From contig NZ_JBKTWO010000001.1 in assembly GCF_047249845.1 (NCBI RefSeq), positions 65,228 through 129,227 on the forward strand: a DNA stretch of 64,000 nucleotides, written 5' to 3'. The notes beneath the pieces are model-generated. The model saw nothing but the letters and a program-made list of their open reading frames with translations. It ran no database searches and had not been told where the DNA came from. The stretch's first letter is position 1. Each line of letters begins with the position of its first letter. Source of the stretch: Thomasclavelia sp047249845 (GTDB lineage Bacteria; Bacillota_I; Bacilli_A; Erysipelotrichales; Coprobacillaceae). A program made the position numbers and the translations under genes. Of the stretch, positions 54,653 through 62,526 are shown piece by piece.

Positions 54653-55531
54653 ATGGTAACATTAAAAAATGAATTTTTAGAAGTAACACTTGAAAATAAA
54701 GGTGCAGAAATCATTAAAATTGTTGGTCAAAATGATAAAATTAATTATATGTGGCGACGAGATCCTATTCAATGGGGAAGTAGTGCACCAGTTTTATTTC
54801 CGATTGTTGGAGCTTTACAAAATAATGAGTGTCGCATTGATGGTAAAACGTATAATATGACTCAGCATGGTTTTTCTCGCCATAATGAGTATGTGGCAAA
54901 TCAAATTAGTGATCAGGAAGTGATTTTCACATTAACTTCAAATGAGAACATCGTTAAACAGTATCCATATTTATTTAAATTAGAAGTTATATATCGTTTA
55001 GATAAAAATATTTTAGCTTGTAACTTTAAAGTTACAAACATAGATAATCAAGAAATTTATTTTCAAATTGGTGGACATCCAGCCTTTGCTTGTCCTTTTA
55101 TGGAAAATGAGTCAAGTAATGATTATTATCTTGAATTTAGTGAAGATGAGATATTAGATAGAAAAGTAATTGATCTTGAAAAAAAAGGAATAACCCATGA
55201 AACTGCGCCTTTTTTAGATAATGAGAAAAGATTTTTTATTCGTCAAGAATTATTTAGCAATGATACAATTATTTTACAAAATTTTAAATCAAAAAAAATA
55301 ACTTTAAAATCTTTAAATCACAATAAGTCTTTAGTTGTTCATATGGATAAATTTACACATTTAGGAATATGGGCAGCTAAACATGTTGGTGGTTTGATTG
55401 CAATTGAACCTTGGTTTGGTCATAGTGATTATGTTGATTTTTCAGGTGAGTTAAAAGATAAAGAAGGAGTTATTGCATTAAAAGCTAATCAAACTTTTGA
55501 GGCAACTTTAAAAATTGAAATTAACCAATAA
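54653..55531 (+). CDS. Aldose 1-epimerase family protein (LacX-like)
   Basis: 292 residues from the ATG at 54653, after GGTGGATGA; a GTG three codons upstream overlaps nagA. The galactose-mutarotase fold shows in WGSSAPVLFPIVGAL, MTQHGFSRHNEY, IGGHPAFACPF and the C-terminal LGIWAAKHVGGLIAIEPWFG. LacX-like members are common beside sugar-use genes and interconvert anomers of free or phosphorylated sugars. The exact substrate is not evident; pairing with nagA suggests an amino-sugar context. Confidence 0.88.
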   Translation: MVTLKNEFLEVTLENKGAEIIKIVGQNDKINYMWRRDPIQWGSSAPVLFPIVGALQNNECRIDGKTYNMTQHGFSRHNEYVANQISDQEVIFTLTSNENIVKQYPYLFKLEVIYRLDKNILACNFKVTNIDNQEIYFQIGGHPAFACPFMENESSNDYYLEFSEDEILDRKVIDLEKKGITHETAPFLDNEKRFFIRQELFSNDTIILQNFKSKKITLKSLNHNKSLVVHMDKFTHLGIWAAKHVGGLIAIEPWFGHSDYVDFSGELKDKEGVIALKANQTFEATLKIEINQ

Positions 55532-55543
55532 TGACAAATATTT

Positions 55544-55563
55544 TATAATTACTGTTTTATAAT
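55544..55563 (+). promoter_or_regulatory. Tandem -10 elements in front of a small gene
   Basis: TATAAT occurs at 55544-55549 and again at 55558-55563. The second lies so close to the ATG at 55570 that transcription from it would begin about at the start codon. Confidence 0.45.
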
Positions 55564-55569
55564 TTAATT

Positions 55570-55743
55570 ATGAAAGTGAAAATTATTGAAAAGACTCATG
55601 AATTAGATTTAGAAGATGAAATCAATGAATTTATAGTTAAAAAAGATCCAGAGATTTTAGCAATGCATTATCAAGTAGCAATGACTTTTTCTAGTGAATT
55701 AGAGTATAGTTTTAGCTGTTTGATAGAATATGAGGATAAATAA
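55570..55743 (+). CDS. Small Cse60-like protein
   Basis: 57 residues (MKVKIIEKTHELDLEDEINE ... IEYEDK). Start, length and pattern (MKVK, then DLEDEINEFI, a central beta strand and a closing IEYE) resemble the Cse60/DUF2758 family of small proteins, some of which are under sporulation control. No Shine-Dalgarno sequence precedes the ATG and a TATAAT ends 6 bases before it, so the mRNA may be leaderless. A clean terminator follows and starts within its last codons. It is too short to be sure of, but the flanking signals support a real gene. Confidence 0.65.
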   Translation: MKVKIIEKTHELDLEDEINEFIVKKDPEILAMHYQVAMTFSSELEYSFSCLIEYEDK

Positions 55744-55762
55744 ATTTTATTTATCCTTTTTT
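55734..55762 (+). terminator. Intrinsic terminator after the Cse60-like gene
   Basis: GGATAAATAAA (55734-55744) and TTTATTTATCC (55746-55756), perfect over 11 bases (a few pairs must open for the loop), then T6. The 5' arm contains the stop codon. Confidence 0.82.
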
Positions 55763-55809
55763 GCATAGTTTTTGAAAAATATGTTAAAAATAACTATGGA
55801 GGTGATACC

Positions 55810-55959
55810 ATGGCAAAAGATGTATGTTGTCATGTTGACAGTTGTGTATATAATCATGACTGTAAGTGTGATGCCCAAGAAATTACAGTATGTAATTGTA
55901 AATGTAATGAAGCAAAAGACGTTAAAGAAACTGCTTGTGATACTTTTAGATGTAGATAG
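55810..55959 (+). CDS. Small cysteine-rich protein, DUF1540-like
   Basis: 49 residues with nine cysteines: MAKDVCCHVDSCVYN, CKCDAQEITVCNCKC, then CDTFRC. The pattern C-x5-CxYN-x-C-x-A-x-EI-V ... C-x-TF is that of DUF1540, small proteins from clostridia and relatives thought to bind metal; function unknown. It starts after a near-perfect GGAGGTGAT site (55798-55806) and ends in a terminator with a UUCG loop. A longer frame through this region in another phase is spurious. Confidence 0.85.
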   Translation: MAKDVCCHVDSCVYNHDCKCDAQEITVCNCKCNEAKDVKETACDTFRCR

Positions 55960-55985
55960 GGACTTCGGTTCCTATTTATTTTATT
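55956..55985 (+). terminator. UUCG-loop terminator after the DUF1540-like gene
   Basis: ATAGGGAC (55956-55963) and GTTCCTAT (55968-55975) closed by TTCG, one G-U pair, followed by TTATTTTATT. Confidence 0.85.
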
Positions 55986-55998
55986 GTGAAATAAAACG

Positions 55999-56007
55999 TG
56001 TTATAAT
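55999..56007 (+). promoter_or_regulatory. Extended -10 promoter for the second lipoprotein gene
   Basis: TGTTATAAT (55999-56007), immediately before the GGTGATG site of the lipoprotein gene. No clear -35. Confidence 0.5.
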
Positions 56008-56023
56008 GGTATCGGTGATGAAT

Positions 56024-56524
56024 ATGAAAAAACTTGTTTTTATAATCATTTGTATACTGCTGACGGGCTGTTCTAATAAAGATATCGTTGATGACAAGGG
56101 TAATAAATTATATGAGCAGTATCTTGAATATGAAAAAAGACTGGCTAAGCAGCAAGATTATCAAGAAGGTAATGATGAATTTATGATCAGGCTTGTTGTT
56201 AATAAGATAGATGATAATAATAATCGGTATGATATTATCATTGACAATCCCAAGATTAATATGTATCATTTACAAGCAATTGCTAAAGTTAGACAGGATG
56301 AAAGTGAAAGTCTTCCTAATTTAGGAATCTTAGAAAATGATGTTTTTTCACTTATACCAAATCTTGTTGACAAAGAAAATGGAATTTATAAAGGCGTAAA
56401 TTTATCAGGGATCACAAAAGAAAATAAGTTTGATGTTTTAATATATCTAACATTTTATAGTGATAAAGAGTGTAAAGAAAAAGAAGAAAGGTATATAAAA
56501 TTATATGGTGATGCGACTAGATAA
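56024..56524 (+). CDS. Small lipoprotein of unknown function
   Basis: 166 residues from the ATG at 56024 (an ATG at 56018 adds two residues). MKKLVFIIICILLTGC is a lipoprotein signal with Cys16 as the lipidated residue. The mature part is hydrophilic with no recognised family (DKGNKLYEQYLEYEKRLAKQ; RYDIIIDNPKINMYHLQAIA). Its end overlaps the pseudouridine synthase gene by 14 bases, so they form one transcript. A longer upstream frame is rejected because it runs through the DUF1540-like gene and its terminator. Confidence 0.8.
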   Translation: MKKLVFIIICILLTGCSNKDIVDDKGNKLYEQYLEYEKRLAKQQDYQEGNDEFMIRLVVNKIDDNNNRYDIIIDNPKINMYHLQAIAKVRQDESESLPNLGILENDVFSLIPNLVDKENGIYKGVNLSGITKENKFDVLIYLTFYSDKECKEKEERYIKLYGDATR

Positions 56525-57224
56525 GTTACTTGCAAATTATGGGATTGGAACACGAAAAGAAGTTAAGTCTTATATTAGAAAAGGATTTGTTGAAGTAAAT
56601 GGAGTAGTAATTAAAAAGGATGATAGTAAAGTTGATTATCAAAAAGATACTATTACTTTTGATGGTGAAATTATAGAATATCGTCCTTATGTATATTTAA
56701 TGCTTAATAAACCACAAGGGTATGTTAGTGCAACTAAAGATAATGTTCATCCTACTGTTATTGATTTGATTATCGGTTATGAAAATTACGATTTATTTCC
56801 AGTAGGAAGACTTGATATAGATACCGAAGGGTTGCTTTTAATAACTAATGATGGTGATTTTTCGCATAAGTTAATGGCACCTAGTAGAAATCATGCTAAA
56901 CTTTATTTTGCTGAAGTTGAAGGTATTATGGATGAAAAAGACGTGGACACTTTTAAAAAGGGGATTGTTTTAGATACTGGTTATCAATGTAAAAGTGCCA
57001 AATTGAATATAATTGAAGTGGGTAATAATTGTTGTAGAGTGGAAATAGAAGTTTTTGAAGGAAAATTTCATCAGGTTAAGAAAATGGTCGAAGCTTGTGG
57101 GAAGCGGGTTACTTTTTTAAAGCGTTTAAAAATTAAAAATTTATCATTGGATCGTAGTTTAGAACTTGGTGATTTTCGTGAACTTACAGATAAGGAATTA
57201 GTCGACTTGATGAATGATTTATGA
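56511..57224 (+). CDS. 16S rRNA pseudouridine synthase, RsuA family
   Basis: 237 residues from the ATG at 56511 (MRLDKLLANYGIGTRKEV, the usual family start; an ATG at 56505 adds two residues). An N-terminal S4 RNA-binding domain (about residues 1-55) precedes the catalytic domain with the aspartate in VGRLDIDTEGLLLITNDGD. It isomerises a uridine in 16S rRNA. It is coupled to the upstream lipoprotein gene by overlap. I leave the symbol empty because RsuA and YtzG-type paralogues cannot be told apart here. Confidence 0.93.
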   Translation: MRLDKLLANYGIGTRKEVKSYIRKGFVEVNGVVIKKDDSKVDYQKDTITFDGEIIEYRPYVYLMLNKPQGYVSATKDNVHPTVIDLIIGYENYDLFPVGRLDIDTEGLLLITNDGDFSHKLMAPSRNHAKLYFAEVEGIMDEKDVDTFKKGIVLDTGYQCKSAKLNIIEVGNNCCRVEIEVFEGKFHQVKKMVEACGKRVTFLKRLKIKNLSLDRSLELGDFRELTDKELVDLMNDL

Positions 57225-57256
57225 TAGAATATGCATATATGTAAAGGGGAGTAGTA

Positions 57257-57901
57257 ATGCGACTTAGAAATAATCCAAAGGCTTATGAGATAATGAATGA
57301 AAATAGTGATTTTGTTGTAATTGAGCCTGAAAATTTTAAAAATAACTGGAAAGATATCTTTGGTAACGACCAACCAATATATATTGAAATTGGAATGGGT
57401 AAAGGTGATTTTATTTATCAAAATGCCTGTAATTATCCAGATATCAACTTTATTGGAATAGAAAAATATCCAAGTGTACTAGCAGCTGCAATTAATAAAA
57501 TTAATCAACAAGATAAAAAAGTAACAAATCTTAGATTAATACGTTATGATGCAATAGAATTAGAAAAAGTATTTAGTGAAAAAGAAGTTGATAAAATCTT
57601 TTTGAATTTTAGTGATCCATGGCCTAAAAGTCGTCATGCTAAAAGAAGATTGACTTCTAATAAATTTTTGGATGTATACCGTAAAATATTAGTAGATAAT
57701 GGAGTAATTGAATTTAAAACCGATAATCAAGGTTTATTTGAATATTCCTTAATATCTTTAAATCAGTATCCTATGGATTTAGAGTATGTAAGTTTAAACT
57801 TACATAACAGTCCAGAAAATGAAACTAATATTATGACTGAATATGAACGTAAATTTTGTACGAAAGGACCAATTTTTAAATTGGTGGCAAGGTATCGATA
57901 A
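57257..57901 (+). CDS. trmB: tRNA (guanine-46-N7)-methyltransferase
   Basis: 214 residues. The SAM-binding motif YIEIGMGKGDFIYQNA, IGIEKYPSVLAAAINKI and the family box NFSDPWPKSRHAKRRLT identify TrmB. It makes m7G46 in the tRNA variable loop. It starts after GGGGAG. The thioredoxin-like gene begins 1 base after its stop. Confidence 0.96.
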   Translation: MRLRNNPKAYEIMNENSDFVVIEPENFKNNWKDIFGNDQPIYIEIGMGKGDFIYQNACNYPDINFIGIEKYPSVLAAAINKINQQDKKVTNLRLIRYDAIELEKVFSEKEVDKIFLNFSDPWPKSRHAKRRLTSNKFLDVYRKILVDNGVIEFKTDNQGLFEYSLISLNQYPMDLEYVSLNLHNSPENETNIMTEYERKFCTKGPIFKLVARYR

Positions 57902-57902
57902 G

Positions 57903-58223
57903 ATGGATAAATTAATAGAAATTAAGACTATTGAAGAATTTGACAAGATTCGCACTGGTAAAACGATTATAATGTTTACAGCAGACTGGTGTCCTGATTG
58001 TATGTTTGTAAAACCTTTTATAGGTGATATTGTAAGTGCTAATCCTGAATTTAAGTTTTATCTAATAAATAGGGATAATTTATTAGATTTATGTAAAGAT
58101 TTAGATATTTTAGGAATTCCTTCTTTTGTTGCTTATGAAGATAGTGAAGAAATAGGACGTTTTGTAAGTAAGTTACGTAAAACAAAAGAAGAGATTCAAA
58201 CATTTATTGATAGTGTAAAATAA
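57903..58223 (+). CDS. Thioredoxin-like protein with a CPDC active site
   Basis: 106 residues from the ATG at 57903, directly after the trmB stop. The redox motif TADWCPDCMF (Cys30, Cys33) and the ILGIPSFVAYED segment with the proline near the active site show a thioredoxin fold. CPDC replaces the CGPC of classical thioredoxins, as in the YtpP-like proteins found beside ytpR in Bacillota. A cytoplasmic thiol-disulfide role is likely; the substrate is unknown. Longer upstream frames only overlap trmB. Confidence 0.88.
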   Translation: MDKLIEIKTIEEFDKIRTGKTIIMFTADWCPDCMFVKPFIGDIVSANPEFKFYLINRDNLLDLCKDLDILGIPSFVAYEDSEEIGRFVSKLRKTKEEIQTFIDSVK

Positions 58224-58234
58224 GAGGTGTAGAG

Positions 58235-58834
58235 ATGATATTTCATGGATTTTATAATTATGATCACATTGGTGATATTATGTTAGCTAGATGTGGTGAA
58301 GGTAAAACATTTGATTATAATAAATATGATGATTTGGTTGTATTAAAAGATGAGAATGGTAATATAATTGGTTATAATTTATTAAATGCAAGTAAACATC
58401 TAGGGAAGATCAACAATGGATTGATTGATTTTAATGAGCATCAAATTGAGACTTTTAATAAATTACTAGATAAAAATAATTTAGCTCCTGTAGTTATAGA
58501 TAAAACACCGCGTTTTATCGTAGGTGAAATTATTTCTATGACTGAACATCCAGATTCTGATCATTTACATGTATGTCAGGTTGATTTAAAGACGGAGCAA
58601 ACTCAGATTGTATGTGGTGCTCCAAATGTTGATATTGGTCAGCGAGTAGTTGTTGCAACAGTTGGTGCAATTATGCCAAGTGGTTTAATAATAAAACCAT
58701 CAAAATTACGTAAAATAGATTCAAATGGAATGATTTGTTCAGCACGTGAATTAGGGTTACCTAACGCACCCCAAGTTCGAGGAATTTTGGTGTTAGATAA
58801 AGATAAGTATAATGTAGGGGATTCATTTTTCTAG
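58235..58834 (+). CDS. ytpR: YtpR-family tRNA-binding domain protein
   Basis: 199 residues. The N-terminal half is the DUF4479-like part; the C-terminal half is a tRNA-binding (EMAP-like) OB fold, VGEIISMTEHPDSDHLHVCQ, IVCGAPNVDIGQRVVVAT, GMICSARELGL. It resembles the extra N-terminal domain of the PheRS beta subunit. It starts after AGAGGTG, 11 bases after the thioredoxin-like gene, a pairing known from other Bacillota. Confidence 0.93.
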   Translation: MIFHGFYNYDHIGDIMLARCGEGKTFDYNKYDDLVVLKDENGNIIGYNLLNASKHLGKINNGLIDFNEHQIETFNKLLDKNNLAPVVIDKTPRFIVGEIISMTEHPDSDHLHVCQVDLKTEQTQIVCGAPNVDIGQRVVVATVGAIMPSGLIIKPSKLRKIDSNGMICSARELGLPNAPQVRGILVLDKDKYNVGDSFF

Positions 58835-58848
58835 AAAGGGTGATAAAT

Positions 58849-59532
58849 ATGTTTAGAAGCTTATTTAAAAAACATGAGCAGGATGATGACATTTTTGAAG
58901 TTGATCCAGTTGTTGAACAACGTCGTAAAGAAAAGTTTAGTACACCTTTAATTTATGATGAGGAATTTAAAGAAGAAGAGGCTAATGAGCCAGATGAAAA
59001 GGTGGAAAGTAAGCCTAAAGCTAAACCAAAGACTAGTGAAGTTAAAGCAGTAGTTGAGGAAAAACCAAAATCTGTTTATCAAATGAGTGAGGTTATTTCA
59101 CCAATGCATGGCATTTCTAGACGAAAAGAGGCTGAAAAAGTTGAAAAGAGAAAAAAAGTTTCAAAACCTAAAAAGAAGAAAAATAGTGACCAGTTAGTGC
59201 CAGTAATAAGCCCTTATTTTGGTAATTATGAAGAAAAACCAGTAATTGAATCAGAAGCTAAGTTAACTTCTATAAATGAAGAAAAAGAAGCTGAGAAATT
59301 AACAAAAGAAATTGAAAAATTACCTACTGTTGAAGAAAATCTTCGTAATATAGCTAAAATAGTTGAAGAAGAAAAGGATCAGTTAAAAATTATTGAAGAA
59401 AGAACTGGTGAATTTAAATTAGATTTTGGAACTAATGAAATTGAAAAACAGAATTCATTAATTGATGAAATTGATGATGATATGTCATTAGATGAATTAA
59501 TGAGTTTATATGAAAAGAAATTTAAGGATTAA
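58849..59532 (+). CDS. Charged low-complexity protein of unknown function
   Basis: 227 residues from the ATG at 58849, after AAAGGGTG. Very rich in Lys and Glu; no signal peptide or membrane helix. A short motif occurs twice, EVISPMHGISRRK and PVISPYFGNYEEK (ISPxxG), about 40 residues apart, inside Lys/Pro-rich linkers. The C-terminus is acidic (SLIDEIDDDMSLDELMSLYE). It looks disordered, with two short linear motifs that might dock a partner. I recognise no family. It is cotranscribed with ytpR and acpS (2 bases before acpS). Confidence 0.75.
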   Translation: MFRSLFKKHEQDDDIFEVDPVVEQRRKEKFSTPLIYDEEFKEEEANEPDEKVESKPKAKPKTSEVKAVVEEKPKSVYQMSEVISPMHGISRRKEAEKVEKRKKVSKPKKKKNSDQLVPVISPYFGNYEEKPVIESEAKLTSINEEKEAEKLTKEIEKLPTVEENLRNIAKIVEEEKDQLKIIEERTGEFKLDFGTNEIEKQNSLIDEIDDDMSLDELMSLYEKKFKD

Positions 59533-59534
59533 AA

Positions 59535-59867
59535 ATGATTAAAGGAATTGGTTGTGATATAGTAGATTTAAGTCGCCTTGATACTAACAATGATATTTTA
59601 GCGTTAAAAATTTTAACTGTTCAAGAGTATGAAATTTATAAAAATAAAAAAACGTCTAAACAAAAACGAGAGTTTTTGGGAGGTCGTTTTGCTGGAAAAG
59701 AAGCTTTTTTTAAAGCAATTGGAATTGAAAAAGGATTAAATTCTTTCCAAGATATAGAAATATTAAATGATGTGAATGGTAAACCATATCTTAATTATCC
59801 TAAATCATTTATTTCGTTAGCGCATGAAAATAATTATGCTGTTGCTTATATAGTAATTGAAGTCTAA
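59535..59867 (+). CDS. acpS: Holo-acyl-carrier-protein synthase
   Basis: 110 residues. IKGIGCDIVDLSRLD holds the metal-binding aspartate, GGRFAGKEAFFKAIG the second ligand glutamate, and SLAHENNYAVA closes the family pattern. It transfers 4'-phosphopantetheine from CoA to ACP. It begins 2 bases after the preceding gene and ends in a terminator whose loop holds the stop codon. Confidence 0.95.
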   Translation: MIKGIGCDIVDLSRLDTNNDILALKILTVQEYEIYKNKKTSKQKREFLGGRFAGKEAFFKAIGIEKGLNSFQDIEILNDVNGKPYLNYPKSFISLAHENNYAVAYIVIEV

Positions 59868-59884
59868 ACGACTTCTTTTTTTGT
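59860..59884 (+). terminator. Intrinsic terminator after acpS
   Basis: GAAGTC (59860-59865) and GACTTC (59871-59876), 5-base loop with the stop codon across the arm and loop, then T7. Confidence 0.8.
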
Positions 59885-60231
59885 TAATAAATTATAAATA
59901 AAATAATCAGTCAGTTAAGAAGTATATATTTGGGATTTTGTTATTGTGCTATCTATTTTTATATGTATAGATTTATTAGTAGTAATTATCAATACGGATA
60001 AAATTGCTTGTTTATATGAATAGCTGGATATGGACTAAAGATTTTTTCGCCATTTTTAAGTAGACATCATTGGACTATTTAAACATATTTGGGTGTTATT
60101 TAAACAAAAGTAGGAAAATAGTAGTCATCAGTGACTATTTTTAATTTTTTTAAGTGATAATGACGAAAATGCCAAGCTTGCAAAAATGCTTTTTTATGCC
60201 TATAATTGCTTTTGCAAAGGAGGGGATTAAG
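59885..60231. other. Gene-free stretch upstream of the short ssb gene
   Basis: About 350 bases with no credible gene. A terminator-like hairpin, TAGTCA (60122-60127) and TGACTA (60132-60137) with a T-rich tract to about 60150, and the ssb promoter are the only structures seen. An in-frame extension of ssb upstream to 60154 is ruled out by the promoter position. Confidence 0.5.
60178..60206 (+). promoter_or_regulatory. Promoter of the short ssb gene
   Basis: TTGCAA (60178-60183), 17-base spacer, TATAAT (60201-60206). The transcript would start just before the AAAGGAGG site at 60216-60223, so the leader is very short. Confidence 0.8.
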
Positions 60232-60567
60232 ATGTTAAATCAAGTAATGTTAGTGGGTCGTCTTGTAGATATTCCGGTGATGAAGACGACAAAAGGAGGT
60301 GTTAAAGTTGCTAATGCTACACTACAAATTGAACAAGGATTTAAAAATGGTTTAGGTGCTTACGAAAGTGACTATGTTACAGTTTCGTTGTGGCGGGGGA
60401 TCGCAGAAATGATTATCGAGACCGCAACACCTGGTAGTATGATGGCAATAAAAGGAAGATTGCATTCACGAACTTTTGAATGTGGTGATTCTAAAGTAAT
60501 TACCTCAATTGAAGTAATAGCAGAACATGTCTCATTACTCGATAAATATTTTAATCAAGATAAATAA
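60232..60567 (+). CDS. Short single-stranded DNA-binding protein
   Basis: 111 residues from the ATG at 60232, 8 bases after AAAGGAGG. A single OB fold: MLNQVMLVGRLVDIPVMKTT, VANATLQIEQGF, YVTVSLWRGIAEMIIETA, AIKGRLHSRTFE. It stops right after the OB fold (KYFNQDK) and lacks the linker and acidic Phe-ending tip by which replicative SSB recruits partner proteins. It is thus like B. subtilis SsbB (competence) or phage/plasmid-type SSBs rather than the main SSB. It stands alone with its own promoter. Confidence 0.9.
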   Translation: MLNQVMLVGRLVDIPVMKTTKGGVKVANATLQIEQGFKNGLGAYESDYVTVSLWRGIAEMIIETATPGSMMAIKGRLHSRTFECGDSKVITSIEVIAEHVSLLDKYFNQDK

Positions 60568-60574
60568 ATATTAT

Positions 60575-60603
60575 TTGAGTTTACCCTATTAATTTGTTAT
60601 AAT
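60575..60603 (+). promoter_or_regulatory. lepA promoter
   Basis: TTGAGT (60575-60580), 17-base spacer, TATAAT (60598-60603) preceded by TGT. Confidence 0.78.
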
Positions 60604-60628
60604 ATCATAACGAAAGTGGGTGATAAAA

Positions 60629-62440
60629 ATGGCTATTGATCAAAATAAAATAAGAAATTTTTCTATTATTGCGCATATCGATCATGGTAAAAGCACCCTG
60701 GCAGATCGTATTCTTCAAATGACTGGAGCTGTAGCTGATCGGGAAATGAAAGCTCAGTTGCTTGATAGTATGGATTTAGAGCGTGAAAGAGGTATAACAA
60801 TAAAATTGAATGCAGTTCAATTAAATTATACTGCTAAAGACGGACAAACTTATTTATTACATCTTATTGATACACCAGGACATGTCGACTTTACATATGA
60901 GGTATCTCGTTCGCTAGCAGCTTGTGAAGGAGCAATATTAGTTGTTGATGCTGTTCAAGGAGTAGAAGCTCAGACATTGGCAAATGTCTATTTAGCACTA
61001 GATAATAATTTAGAAATACTTCCCGTAATTAATAAAATAGATTTACCAAGTGCTGATCCTCAGCGGGTAATTAAAGAGGTTGAGGATGTTATTGGATTAC
61101 CAGCTGATCATGCTCCACTGATTTCGGCAAAGACAGGTCTAAATATAGATGAGGTTCTTGAAAAGGTTGTTCAAGAATTTCCTGCACCATCTGGAAATAT
61201 CAACAATCCAACTCAAGCACTTATTTTTGATTCATATTATGATAGTTACCGAGGAGTAATTGTTTTTGTCCGAATCAAAGAAGGTAAAATTAAAGTTGGA
61301 GATACAGTCAGGTTTTTAGCGACTGATGCAACTTATGAGGTTACTGAACTAGGAGTTAGAACACCTAGAGAAGTAAAAAAAGAAGAACTGGTAGTTGGTG
61401 AAGTAGGCTGGTTTTGTGCATCAATTAAATCGATTCAAGATATACATGTCGGGGATACTGTTACAACACTTGAAAATGAGTCAAGTGAGCAGTTACCAGG
61501 GTATCGACAAATGAATCCAATGGTATATTGTGGACTTTATCCGATTGACAATGCTCGATATAAAGATTTACGTGAAGCTTTAGAAAAAATGAAACTAAGT
61601 GATTCTTCGCTTATGTTTGAACCTGAGACATCTCAAGCTTTGGGTTTTGGTTTTAGATGTGGTTTTTTAGGATTGTTACATATGGATGTAATCCAGGAAA
61701 GATTAGAAAGAGAATTTGATTTGGATTTAATTGCAACAGCACCTTCAGTTATTTATCATTGCTATTTAACTGATCGTAGTAAAGTTGTTGTTGATAATCC
61801 TGCAATGATGCCTAATCCTCAAGTTATTGAGCATATTGAAGAACCATATGTAAAAGCTTCAATTATGACACCAAATGAATTTGTTGGCGTGATTATGGAA
61901 CTTTGTCAAAATAAACGTGGTGAATATGTTGATATTGAATATATTGATGATACAAGAAGAAATGTTATTTATGAGGTTCCTTTATCAGAAATTGTTTATG
62001 ATTTTTTTGATAAATTAAAATCTAGTACAAAGGGTTATGCTTCACTTGATTATGAATTGATTGGATATCGCACAAGTAAATTACAAAAAATGGATATATT
62101 ATTAAATGGTGAGATAGTTGATGCGTTATCAACCATTGTTCATAAAGATTTTGCTTATGGTAGAGGTAAAATTATATGTGAAAAGCTTAAAGAAATTATT
62201 CCTAAACAAATGTTTGAGGTACCGATTCAAGCAGCATTACAAGGGAAGATTATTGCTAGGACAACAATTAAGGCAATGCGTAAAAATGTTCTTGCTAAAT
62301 GTTATGGTGGCGATATAACTCGTAAAAAGAAATTATTAGAAAAACAAAAAGAAGGTAAAAAGAGAATGAAAGCAGTTGGTAATGTTGAAATTCCTCAAGA
62401 AGCATTCATGGCAATATTATCAGTTGATGAAGATAAGTAG
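60629..62440 (+). CDS. lepA: Elongation factor 4 (LepA)
   Basis: 603 residues from the ATG at 60629 (MAIDQNKIRNFSIIAHIDHG), after GTGGGTGAT. GTPase motifs AHIDHGKSTL, DTPGHVDF and NKIDLPSADP, then EF-G-like domains and the LepA-specific C-terminal domain (LDYELIGYRTSKLQKMDILL; RKNVLAKCYGGDITRKKKLL). It acts on stalled or stressed ribosomes. The stop codon lies inside the terminator stem. Confidence 0.98.
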   Translation: MAIDQNKIRNFSIIAHIDHGKSTLADRILQMTGAVADREMKAQLLDSMDLERERGITIKLNAVQLNYTAKDGQTYLLHLIDTPGHVDFTYEVSRSLAACEGAILVVDAVQGVEAQTLANVYLALDNNLEILPVINKIDLPSADPQRVIKEVEDVIGLPADHAPLISAKTGLNIDEVLEKVVQEFPAPSGNINNPTQALIFDSYYDSYRGVIVFVRIKEGKIKVGDTVRFLATDATYEVTELGVRTPREVKKEELVVGEVGWFCASIKSIQDIHVGDTVTTLENESSEQLPGYRQMNPMVYCGLYPIDNARYKDLREALEKMKLSDSSLMFEPETSQALGFGFRCGFLGLLHMDVIQERLEREFDLDLIATAPSVIYHCYLTDRSKVVVDNPAMMPNPQVIEHIEEPYVKASIMTPNEFVGVIMELCQNKRGEYVDIEYIDDTRRNVIYEVPLSEIVYDFFDKLKSSTKGYASLDYELIGYRTSKLQKMDILLNGEIVDALSTIVHKDFAYGRGKIICEKLKEIIPKQMFEVPIQAALQGKIIARTTIKAMRKNVLAKCYGGDITRKKKLLEKQKEGKKRMKAVGNVEIPQEAFMAILSVDEDK

Positions 62441-62464
62441 TATTAAAATACTACTTATCTTTTA
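62431..62464 (+). terminator. Intrinsic terminator after lepA
   Basis: AGATAAGTAGTAT (62431-62443) and ATACTACTTATCT (62448-62460), perfect 13-bp stem with a 4-base loop, then TTTT. The 5' arm includes the lepA stop codon. Confidence 0.88.
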
Positions 62465-62526
62465 TATTGAATATATTTAAATAAACCTTTAAAATAATAT
62501 GTATAATCATACTGAGGAGGAAAATT

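Noticed and set aside
55772..56524. A 250-codon frame ending with the second lipoprotein
   Set aside because: Its first part reads the DUF1540-like gene out of phase and crosses a UUCG terminator; the real start is the lipoprotein signal at 56024.
60154..60231. N-terminal extension of the short SSB
   Set aside because: The promoter -10 (60201-60206) lies within it, and the ATG at 60232 has an ideal ribosome binding site and the standard SSB start.
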